Origin: Odobenus rosmarus divergens
Taxonomy: Eukaryota; Chordata; Mammalia; Carnivora; Odobenidae
Length of the DNA stretch: 64,000 nucleotides
Assembly (NCBI RefSeq): GCF_000321225.1
Contig: NW_004450276.1
Coordinates: forward strand, 2,452,942 to 2,516,941
Reading direction: 5' to 3'
The notes under the pieces are model-generated. The model saw only the letters and a program-made list of their open reading frames with translations, was not told where the DNA came from and did no database searches. The position numbers and the translations under genes are program-made. Below are positions 55,622-64,000 of this stretch, piece by piece (position 1 is the stretch's first letter; each line of letters starts with the position of its first letter).

Positions 55622-57608
55622 CATTTTTTGTTGTTTTGTTTTTTATTTTATTTTAATTCCAGGATAGTTAACATACAGTGTTATATTAGTTTCATGTGTA
55701 CAATATAGTGATTCAACAATTCTGTATGCTACTCAGTGCTCATCACATTAGGTGTACTCCTAATCCCCACCACCTGTTTGACACATCCCCCCATCTACCT
55801 CCCCTCTGGTAACCTTCAGTTTGTTCTCTGTAGTTAAGGGTCTGTTTTTTTGGTTTGTCTCTCTTTTTCTTTGTTTTGTCTCTTAAACTCCACATATGAG
55901 TGAAATCGTATGGTATTTCTTTTTCTCTAATTTCACTTCATTCTACCCTGTAGATCTACCCATGTTGTTGCAAATGGCAAGATTTCACTCTTTTTATGGC
56001 TGAATAATATTCCATTGTAGATATATATCACATCTTCTTTACCTATTCATCTATCGATGGATGCTTGGCTTATTTCCATATCTTGGCTATTGTAAATACT
56101 GCTGTGATAAACATAAGGGTGCATATATCTTCTCAAATTAGTGTTTTCATATTCTTTGGGTAAATACCCAGTAGTGGGATTACTGGAGCATATGGTAATT
56201 GTATTTTTAATTTTTTGAGGAACCTCCATACCATTTTCAAAAGTGGGTGTACCAGTTTGCATTCCCACCAAGACTGTGTGAAGATTCCTTTTACTCTGCA
56301 TCTATGCCAACACTTGTTTCTTGTGTTGTTGATTTTAGCCATTCTGACAGGTGTGAGGTGATATCTCATTGTGGTTTTCATTTGCATTTCCCTGATGATG
56401 AGTGATGTTGAGCATCTTTTCATGTATCTGTTGGCCATCTGTGTGTGTTCTTTGGAGAAATGTCTGTCCATGTCTTCTGTCCATTTTTAAGTGGATTATC
56501 TGTGGGTTTTTTTGGTGTTGAGTTATATAAATTCTTTATATATTTTTATATTAACCCCTTACCAGATTTATCATTTGCATATATCTTCTCCCATTCAGTA
56601 GGTTGTCTTTTTGTTTTGTTGATAGTTTATTTTGCTGTGAAAAAGCTTTCTGTTTTGATGTAGTCGCAGTAATTTATTTTTGCTTTTCTTTCCCTTGCCT
56701 CAGGAGACGTATCTAGAAAAATGTTGCTATGGCCAATGTCAGACAAATTACTGCCTGTGCTCTCTTCTAGGATTTTTATGGTTTCGGGTCTGACACTTGA
56801 GTCTTTAATCCATTATCAGTTTATTTTTGTGTATGGTGTAAGAAAGTGGTCCACTTTCATTCTTTTGCATGTTGCTGTCTGGTTTTCACAATGCCATTTG
56901 TTGAAGAGACTTTTTTCCATTTGCATATTTTTGCCTCCTTTGTTGAAGATTAATTGACCATATAATTGTGGTTTTGTTTCTGGGCTTTCTATTTTGTTCC
57001 ATTGATCTATGTGTCTATTTTTGTGCCAGTACTATACTGTTTTGATAACTACAGCTTTGTAATATAACTTGAAACCTCCAGTTTTGTTTTTCTTCTTCAA
57101 GATTGCTTTAGCTATTTGGGCTCCTTTGTGGTCCTATACAAATTCTAATATTACTTGTTCTAGTTCTGTGAAAAATACTGTTGGTATTTTGATAGGGATT
57201 GCATTAAACCTGTAGATTGCCTTGGGTAGTATGGACATTTTAACAATATTTATTCTTCCAATCCATGACTATGGAATATCTTTCGATTTGTTTGTGTCAT
57301 CTTCAATTTCTTTCATCAGTGTTTTATAGTTTTCAGGGTACAGGTCCTTTCACCCCCTTGGTTAAGTTTATTCCTAGGTATTATTTTTCCTGCAGTTGTA
57401 AGTGGAATTGTTTTCTTAATTTCTCTTTCAGCTACTTCATTATCAGTGTACAGAAATGCAACAAATTTCTGTATATTGATTTTGTATCCATGACTTTACC
57501 AAATTCATTTATCAATTCTAGTAATTTTTTTATGGAGTCTTTAGGGTTTTCTATATATATAGTATCATGTCATCTGCAAATAGTGGAAGTTTTACTTCTT
57601 TCTTACCA
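55622..57608 (-). mobile_element. L1 LINE, antisense, 2 kb, 5'-truncated
   Basis: The longest L1 in the window. From the left: antisense A-tail and 3' UTR (GATAGTTAACATACAGTGTT, CATCCCCCCATCTACCTCCC), then ORF2 on the minus strand. A 112-codon frame at 56133-56471 has the ORF2 C-terminal pattern ([24 protein letters not shown]). Further right, CCATTGATCTATGTGTCTAT and TCTTCCAATCCATGACTATG are more 5' ORF2. Stops and frameshifts disable it. Flanks TGGTCACATTTT / TGGTCATGTTTT suggest an eroded target-site duplication. Confidence 0.93.
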
Positions 57609-57836
57609 GTGGTCATGTTTTGAGAGTAACTTCAGTATGTTTCATCATAAAAATAAAGTGTACCTCTTCTTTAATTGAAAATAAAATTCTAAGTCATGGC
57701 TGTTTATATGAAAATTTTACCACAAAAATTGAGAGAAGGGAAAGCTGTTATAAATCCCTGATAGAAAGTGACCTAGGAATTTTGTTTATAAATGTTTCTT
57801 GTTCAGGTATTATGATCATGGTTTAAAAAAAATGCA

Positions 57837-58035
57837 GGGGCACCTGGGTGGCTCAGTCGGTTAAGCATTCGACTAGGCTCAGGTCGTGGTCTCGGGGTGC
57901 TGGGATGGAGCCCCATGTCGGGCTCCCTGCTCAGCGGGGAGTCAGCTTGAGGATTCTCTCCCTCTCCCGCTGTACGTCCCCCACTCTCTCTCTTTCTCTC
58001 TCACTCTCTAAAATAAATAAATACATCTTTAAAAA
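57837..58035 (+). mobile_element. Can-SINE, sense
   Basis: Head GGGGCACCTGGGTGGCTCAG, body GCATTCGACTAGGCTCAGGT, CT tract, tail AAATAAATAAATACATC followed by A/T-rich sequence. Confidence 0.94.
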
Positions 58036-58174
58036 ATACATAAATAAAAATTTTTTAAAAATACAATTTCAAGCATTACAGAAGGTTCCACAGTGAAAAG
58101 TAAGTCCCATCCACCCTGGCCCTGGATCCCTCAGGTTTCTTACCCACAGGCCACCACTGTTAGGGGGCCTGGCA

Positions 58175-58320
58175 TAGAGTTCTCAACCATCAGATGCAGA
58201 TGCTTAAAAAAATCACTGATGCCTGGTCCTGCCCTTCAGACTTTCTGGTTGAATTTGTCGGAGATATAACCCAAGCATAGGGATTTTTACTACCCTCTCC
58301 AGATTACTTCATGTGCAGCC
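58175..58320 (-). mobile_element. MER5-type hAT fragment
   Basis: GAGTTCTCAACCATCAGATG, TGATGCCTGGTCCTGCCCTT, CAGACTTTCTGGTTGAATTT and CTCTCCAGATTACTTCATGT follow MER5 in a diverged form. Confidence 0.6.
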
Positions 58321-58635
58321 ACTTAAATGTCCTAGAGTATAGCCTAAATACTAACGTATATTCTTTAAGAAAATGTATGCAGATGATAGCAAAAGAGTAT
58401 CCACAGTTTGCCTTTTGCTTTTTTCTTTTTTACCTGTAAAATATATCTTGAAAATTGTTCCATGTTAATATATAGCTGTATATACCTTATTATTTTTAAT
58501 GTCTCAATACCATACTCTGGTTTCTCTTCAGATCGCATAAATCTTTCGCCTTTTAATGTCTCAATACCATGCCATCATACGGATACACCATAATTTATTT
58601 AACCAGTCTCCTACTGATGGACTTTTACGCTATTT

Positions 58636-58843
58636 GTCTTATTTATTTTTTATGAAGAACTTTTTTTTTTAAAGACTTTATCTATTTGTCAGAGAGAGAG
58701 AGCACAAGTAGGGGGAGGCAGGCAGAGGGAGAAGCAGGCTCCCCGCTGAACAAAGAGCCCGATGGGGGACTCGATCCCAGGACCCTGGGATCATGACCTG
58801 AGCCAAAGGCAGATGCTTAACCGACTGAGCCACCCAGGCGTCC
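58636..58843 (-). mobile_element. Can-SINE, antisense, inside HAL1
   Basis: AAAGACTTTATCTATTTGTC tail, young body, head end CTGAGCCACCCAGGCGTCC. Flanks TGGACTTTTACGCTATTT (58618-58635) and TGGACAGTTATGCTATTT (58844-58861) are a decayed target-site duplication. Confidence 0.94.
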
Positions 58844-59018
58844 TGGACAGTTATGCTATTTAAAGTCATCTGTTAATACAAATAATGTTGTAATGAACAT
58901 TCTTTTTTATTTTTATATTATTTTTATTTTTTTAATGAGCATTCTTATATATGCATTCTTTATATATATTTGTACATACCTTTAAGATTAAAGTCCTAGA
59001 ATCAGAATTTGAATTATT

Positions 59019-59111
59019 TACCAACAGGCTATATCCAATGTTTTATTAAATGTTCTTAATATAGTCTGGATTTCCTAACATTAATAACATATTAACATAC
59101 CCAACAACACA
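59019..59111 (+). repeat. Local dispersed duplicate, copy 1
   Basis: About 93 bases closely matching 61008-61100, same orientation, 2 kb apart. Shared blocks include TGTTCTTAATATAGTCTGGA and GCATATTAACATACCCAA-like sequence. Family not recognised. Confidence 0.85.
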
Positions 59112-59574
59112 TCTCTAGCTAAAAAAAATGAAGGATCATTCAATTTTGATAAGTGCAACCAAATTTTATCCTTCAGGGGCAAAGATGAGAATACCACACT
59201 AACGAGTGCTTTGCTTTTAATCTTTGCCAATAAAAACTAGTATTTTTCTTTGATTTTTGTCTCTTTTAACATTATAACTGAAGTTGGGCATTTTCCATAT
59301 GCTGAAAACCATTTCTTTTTCTGTGAATAGCTTCCTTTTTTTTCTTTTCTTTTTTTTGCCCATTTTTCTAAGTAGTATTGGTCTTTTTCTTACTGGTTTC
59401 CAAGATCTATTACTATATGAAAGATGTGAACCTTTTGTCATTGGCAAATTTTTTCCCAATGTTATTACTGGGTTTTTTTACTTATAGTTTTTTTAATTTT
59501 ACATATAAAATGTATGGTTTTTATGTTTTGAAATTTTAAAATATCCATTGGTATTTGATCCAGGTACACAAGCT

Positions 59575-60130
59575 GCTTGAGGGCAGGGAATGTTATGTTA
59601 TCTATTTTCGTATCCTCAATGTCTGGTGCATGATAGGTACTTGGTGAAAGAATGGTTGGTTGTAATCATGATGCTGATGAAGGATCATTCAAGCTGACTG
59701 CATGTCTTCATCCTGGAAAAGTTAAGGAATTAATGGTATTACCATAATTTAATTCCCTTGATAATTGGATGTATCATCTTACACCTGAAGTACTAAGTGC
59801 CAAAAGGCATATCGAATGAGTCCTCTCAAAAGGTTTCGCTTATTAAGCTCTGCCTCCTTACACAGGCTAAGAGAATTCTCCTCTTCAAGTTGGTCCTACT
59901 GCCTTGGAACATTCTTCCCTTACCTCTTTCTATAACTTGTTGCCTTTCGACTTCAAACCCAGCCTAAATATGCTTTTCCTTTTTAGAAGCTTCTACTTAG
60001 TCTCCCTGCTACATAGGACCTGTGCCTCTCCTATCCAGTAATAACCAAAACTGTCATAAAAGCATGTTTAGGTTATTACCTCTGGAATGTCTGTCTCCTT
60101 CACTAGATTATAAACCCCAACCGGGTCTTC
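59575..60130 (+). repeat. L2 LINE 3' fragments, sense
   Basis: GCTTGAGGGCAGGGAATGTT and GTGCATGATAGGTACTTGGT (59575-59645) are an L2 3' tip. CTACTGCCTTGGAACATTCT and GACTTCAAACCCAGCCTAAA (59880-60000) are a second, more internal L2 segment that ends with TTCACTAGATTATAAACCCC. Confidence 0.6.
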
Positions 60131-60604
60131 TTTCCAGATGTACACTCTCCCTAGGGATACAGAGGTGAAAAAACACACACCAATTTTCTGCCATCCTCAT
60201 GGACAGGAAAATAGAATCATACATTCTAATGTATGTGTATGTTGAGGAGGGAGAGATAATAATAAATTTCTTTGTCCACAATTGCTGTTTCAGTGGAGTG
60301 GAAGACCTAGTAGGTGTATCTTTGGATTGGAGTGCTCCCGTTTGGGGTCTGCTTTAACAGTAGAAGTGTCTGCCATACAACATGCACATGCTCTAGTGGA
60401 CTCTGGAACGGTGGTCCCCAGGCCATCATGCAAGCATCCACAGGCATGGGCAGCAGCAGTGACCTGGTCTTTTCTAACCTTTACCAAACTGTCTTCTTAC
60501 CAAAGTGCCAAGCCATTTTTGCCTGGCTTGATGGAAGTTTTCCCAACACTGGTGTTCATTTTACTTTTAAACAGAGCATATATTTCCTTGGGTCTTCATC
60601 CATG
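60131..60604. other. Unique non-coding sequence
   Basis: Overlapping open frames of 97-111 codons on the plus strand (60282-60617) without recognised motifs or splice support. Confidence 0.4.
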
Positions 60605-60950
60605 TGAATTATTATAAAATACCATAGATGAGTGGCTGAAAAAAAAACAGATATTTGTTTCTCACCATTTGGGAAGCTGGGAAGGCCAAGGTCAAGGCGC
60701 TGACAGATTCTGTGTCTGGTGAGAGCTTGCTTCCTGGTTCACAGACAGCCCTCTTTTTTGCTAGGACCTCACGTGGTCAAAGGAGCAAGGGGGCTCTCTG
60801 AGGTCTCTTTTACAACGGTATTAATCCCATTCATGAGGGCTCCACTGTGATGACCTGATCATCTCCCAAAAGCCCACCTCCTAACACCATCACTTTAGAG
60901 ATTAGATTTCAACATATGAATTTGGGGTTGGTCTATGGAGCCACATATTG
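60605..60950 (-). mobile_element. MLT1/MST-type MaLR solo LTR, antisense
   Basis: TTATTATAAAATACCATAGA, TTGTTTCTCACCATTTGGGA, TGTCTGGTGAGAGCTTGCTT, ATCCCATTCATGAGGGCTCC and TTTCAACATATGAATTTGGG follow the antisense MLT1/MST LTR in order. No internal MaLR sequence is seen beside it. Confidence 0.9.
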
Positions 60951-61007
60951 CATATTTGCAATAAAAATGCTTTCTTATTTGTGAGACAGGAAATATCCTA
61001 TGAATTG

Positions 61008-61100
61008 CTTTTTACCAACTGGCTATGTCCACTGTTTTATTAAGTGTTCTTAATATAGTCTGGATTTTCTAACATTAATAGCATATTAACATACCCAATG
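61008..61100 (+). repeat. Local dispersed duplicate, copy 2
   Basis: Partner of 59019-59111. It starts with TTTTTACCAACTGGCTATGT and ends with AACATACCCAATGACACTTC. Scattered single-base differences show the duplication is not recent. Confidence 0.85.
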
Positions 61101-61626
61101 ACACTTCTACAATTTGCAGCATATTTCCAAACATAGATTTGTTTAAACCAGATCGTCTCTGGTTCTTAAATCACCTCCCAAAGGTAGGTTAGCTGCTTAA
61201 GGGATGCATTCACTATTTTAGGTCAGTAGGGTACTTTGCAGTGCTTTATTACTAAATGCTCCAGACCACGGGCACTTTTCCAGCCAAATCCCTGATCGCA
61301 TAGCCTATTTTTAATATTAAATCTCTCTGAACCAAAGTCATATCTTTCTGGAAGGTTAGACTTTTAGAGCAGTATATTAATAATCTACTACCAAATTACT
61401 GAGTCATTTGGCCTGTTTAAGTATCTAACCCAGTAGCAAAAAATTATTTAAGCAGTCGTATGAGAAAATCCCAGTGTTCCAGTGGAAACTTAACATAATC
61501 ATTTTAACACATTTTCTACAGAGAAATGTAATATGTAATACTTTAAAATGTTAACATTGCAGGATCCAGTACTTTTCTTTTAATTCTTATTTCTTACCTG
61601 ATGTAATTCATGCATCAATATTTGCT
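61101..61626. other. Unique non-coding sequence
   Basis: Nothing recognised. Confidence 0.4.
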
Positions 61627-61702
61627 TGCTTCCTTCCCTCCCTCTCTTGTTCTGCCCTCCCTCCCTCCCTCCCTCCCTCCCTTCCTTCCTTCCTTCCTTC
61701 CA
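61627..61702 (+). repeat. (CCCT)n/(CCTT)n microsatellite
   Basis: Compound run: CCCT units from about 61656 followed by CCTT units from about 61681. The 72-codon open frame across it is a composition artefact. Confidence 0.95.
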
Positions 61703-62023
61703 TGTGCATAAAGAGTCTTTCAGAAGGCCCAGAGCTTGCCCACATACAAAAAAGCTATCAAGGTTAAATCAACAAATTACAGAAAATATGTATCTGCAAA
61801 TCCTCTTTTGCAACACAAAAAATACTTTCAGGGTATTTTGTTAGATATTTCAATTGCATTAACAACTTTTTAATTCTATTCAAAAATGGTAACATTACAG
61901 AAAAAAAAATTAAATTAGCTCCCTGAATTAAAAACAGTGAATCCAGCTTTACCACTTCTGTTCATTTTGTGTCTTCCCAGTATTTTTACACACATGAATG
62001 TATGTATTTATAGAAATAATACA
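61703..62023. other. Unique non-coding sequence
   Basis: Nothing recognised. Confidence 0.4.
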
Positions 62024-62180
62024 GGGGCGCCAGGGTGGCTCAGTGGGTTAAGCATCTGCCTTTGGCTCAGGTCATGATCCCTGTTCAGCGGGGAACCTGC
62101 TTCTCCCTCTCTCTGTAGCTCCCCCTGCTCGTGTACTCTCTCTCTGTGTCAAATAAATAAATAAAATCTTTAAAAAAAAA
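62024..62180 (+). mobile_element. Can-SINE, sense, deleted across box B
   Basis: Head GGGGCGCCAGGGTGGCTCAG, GCATCTGCCTTTGGCTCAGG, then GTCATGATCCC joins directly to CTGTTCAGCGGGGAACCTGC. The roughly 33-base part carrying the Pol III box B is gone. Tail AAATAAATAAATAAAATC. Confidence 0.94.
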
Positions 62181-62660
62181 ATAAATGAGAGTTTTTTATT
62201 TCTTTATCTTTTTAACCAAATATAATCATCAACATTTGCCTATAATGCTCTGTAGGCTTTGTAACTATTATTAAGCTTATATAATAATCTAAGTGTTGTA
62301 TGGAACATAATTTTAGAATTTTCTCATTAGTTTAAATCCATACTAGTCTGGATACACATCTAGATACAAACAGAAAGAACATTGCTTTCCCAAAGGGTTT
62401 AATGAAAGTCAAAACACTATCAACAAGATGTTAAAGCATCAGTTTTAATGTATCCTCATAACATTGTGAATTGATACTTTGCAGAGAGAACTCATTTAAT
62501 GAGGAAATTGTATTGTGTTTCATTTAGCAGACTGAACACTTTTTCCAGATGCTTGTGACTAGTTGATTTTTGTAAAAGTTAATTTTTTGTAAATATAACT
62601 TTGTCTAGTTATATCTACTGATTTCTGACTGTTTTCTTATCAATTAATATAATTTCTGTA
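62181..62660. other. Unique non-coding sequence
   Basis: AT-rich, nothing recognised. Confidence 0.4.
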
Positions 62661-62676
62661 TATGCAAAGAACATTT

Positions 62677-62872
62677 AAAAAATTTTTTTTAAAGATTTAT
62701 TTATTTATTTGACAGAGAGAGAGGAGAACGTGCACAAGCAGGGGGAGCGGGAGAGGGAGAAGTAGGCTCCCCACTGAGAAGGGAGCCCGACGCGGGGCTT
62801 GATCCAAGGACCCTGGGACCATGACCTGAGCCAAAGGCAGATGCTTAACCGACTGAGCCACTCAGGTGCACC
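62677..62872 (-). mobile_element. Can-SINE, antisense
   Basis: AAAGATTTATTTATTTATTT tail, young body, head end CTGAGCCACTCAGGTGCACC. Target-site duplication TATGCAAAGAACATTT / TATGCAAAAAACATTT at 62661-62676 and 62873-62888. Confidence 0.96.
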
Positions 62873-62888
62873 TATGCAAAAAACATTT

Positions 62889-63450
62889 TAGAGGGTAAAA
62901 TCTTTAAGGACTGAAGCCATATCCCTTTTAACAGCTGTTCCCTGGAGGACACATATGATGACTATCCTTTAATGTCTTTGGATTGATTGTTCATTGCCAC
63001 TGGGAGCATTCACCCTGGAAGGCAGGAGCCAAGATTTATTGTTTGATTGTTCTGCCACTCCAGGAAAGGCTCACCGCTGGACATGTCATCTTTTGATGTG
63101 ACCTTTACTTAGTAGTAGAGAGTCCATTAAGATGTTCCAAAGTTGTATATATCTGTCCAGTTAGTCAGTTGCATTTCTTTTAAATATATTACACAGAGTT
63201 TCTTGAAGAAATATCTTCCTTCTCTGCTGGCTTGATTTTTTTTGAACACTCCGTCTGACTAGACATTGTATGTATAGTCACGTTTTCTGCTGTGAATTTA
63301 AACTCGATCCCCATAGGAGAGGTAGGGCTAATGCATGAGAAGTAACAGTCAGTAAACAGTCATACAAAATGTCATATTTACAGTGTTTTTTCAACCATCT
63401 GTAAGAAAATTTTTAAGAATATTATTTCTAGTAGCACTGATTTTTTTTTT
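62889..63450. other. Unique non-coding sequence
   Basis: Nothing recognised. Confidence 0.4.
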
Positions 63451-63454
63451 TTAT

Positions 63455-63570
63455 ACTCATTTTACAGAGGGGGAAATTAGCCTGGGGAATATTTATATGA
63501 CTTGCCTATGGCTACACAATGGGTCGTTGGCCATTTTAGGATTGGAACTTTAAATCCCTGGAATGAAGAA
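63455..63570 (-). repeat. MIR SINE fragment, antisense
   Basis: ATACTCATTTTACAGAGGGG, GACTTGCCTATGGCTACACA and TTTTAGGATTGGAACTTTAA match antisense MIR. Confidence 0.7.
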
Positions 63571-63596
63571 GTACCATCAATGAGAAGAGGATCTTC

Positions 63597-64000
63597 AAAT
63601 GTCAAAAACTGACAAGGCAAGAAGCAACAGATGTTGGAGAGGTTGTGGAGAAAGGGGAACCCTCTTACACTGTTGGTGGGAATGCCAGTTGGTGCAACCA
63701 CTTTGGAAAACAGTGTGGAGGTGCCTCAAAAAATTAAAAATGGAGCTACCCTATGACCCAGCAATTACACTACTGGGTATTTACCCCAAAGACACAGATG
63801 TAGTGAAAAGAAGGGCCATATGCACCCCATTGTTCATAGCAGCGGTGTCCACAATAGCCAAACTGTGGAAAGAGCCAAGATGTCCTTCAACAGATGAATG
63901 GATAAAGAAGATATGGTCCATATATACAATGGAATATTACTCAGCCATCAGAAAGGATGAATACCCAACTTTTACATCAACATGGATGGGACTGGAGGAG
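63597..64000 (+). mobile_element. Young L1 LINE, sense, 5'-truncated, runs off the window
   Basis: The ORF2 3' part of a recent carnivore L1. One plus-strand frame is open from 63599 (ATG of [10 protein letters not shown]) to the window edge, about 134 codons. It carries the conserved end motifs CWRGCGE, CWWECQL, YDPAITLLGIYPKD and MEYYSAIRKDEY. No stop or frameshift is visible. The 3' UTR and tail lie beyond the window. Being 5'-truncated it lacks the endonuclease and reverse-transcriptase domains, so it cannot move by itself. Confidence 0.95.

Larger units (their letters stand above)
58380..59560 (-). repeat. HAL1/L1 fragments, antisense, interrupted
   Basis: CCATGTTAATATATAGCTGT and CACCATAATTTATTTAACCA lead to the SINE. 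AATGTTGTAATGAACATTCT follows it. Then, from 59160, GGCATTTTCCATATGCTGAA and TTTGTCATTGGCAAATTTTT. The order is that of antisense HAL1/L1. The segment 59019-59111 may be a separate repeat. Confidence 0.65.

Noticed and set aside
57265..57678. 137-codon plus-strand frame, phenylalanine-rich
   Set aside because: Mostly the complementary strand of an antisense L1 ORF2; not a separate gene.
60282..60617. 111-codon frame near the MLT1/MST LTR
   Set aside because: Two overlapping frames are open, no motif is recognised, and the end runs into the LTR.

Overview
This is nuclear DNA from a carnivoran mammal, most likely an arctoid caniform (bear, seal or mustelid group). About 35 copies of the tRNA-Lys-derived carnivore SINE (Can-SINE) are scattered on both strands. 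Each has a head resembling GCCTGGGTGGCTCAGT, a CT-rich middle and an AATAAA/poly(A) tail. The youngest copies are of the bear/seal type, and none matches the dog-specific SINEC_Cf head. Long interspersed elements (L1, HAL1, L2), MIR, hAT DNA transposons and LTR elements make up most of the rest. No known protein-coding gene, RNA gene or CpG-island promoter could be recognised, so the window reads as intergenic or deep-intronic sequence.

Layout. 0-9.5 kb: unique AT-rich DNA, one MER5-type hAT, an antisense L2 split by two SINEs in one target site, a pentanucleotide microsatellite and a MER20. 9.5-11.6 kb: antisense L1/HAL1 pieces with SINEs and a hAT element. 11.6-14.5 kb: repeat-poor block with two candidate short exons. 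14.5-15.5 kb: a SINE-unique-SINE-unique-SINE array with a 360-base period. 16.0-22.2 kb: an ancient antisense LTR retrovirus-like element (two LTRs, candidate primer-binding site, no recognisable genes) split by an antisense L1 and SINEs. 22.2-28.1 kb: SINEs, HAL1, two L1 3' ends and a relay of three SINEs. 28-38 kb: mixed unique DNA, MIR, L2 and SINEs. 38.3-41.5 kb: a 3.1 kb stretch where no repeat is recognised. 41.5-55.6 kb: dense nested SINE, hAT, MIR, L1 and L2 pieces and one candidate exon near 43.6 kb. 55.6-64 kb: a 2 kb antisense L1, HAL1 pieces, an MLT1/MST-type LTR, a diverged local duplication, and a young sense L1 running off the right edge with its ORF2 end open.

There is no gene network to describe. 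The interest lies in insertion history: nested and relay SINE insertions, a SINE-mediated tandem duplication, the gutted provirus, and three splice-flanked candidate exons that need transcript evidence. Family names rest on consensus sequences recalled from knowledge, not on a search, so subfamily names are approximate and boundaries of old elements may be off by tens of bases.
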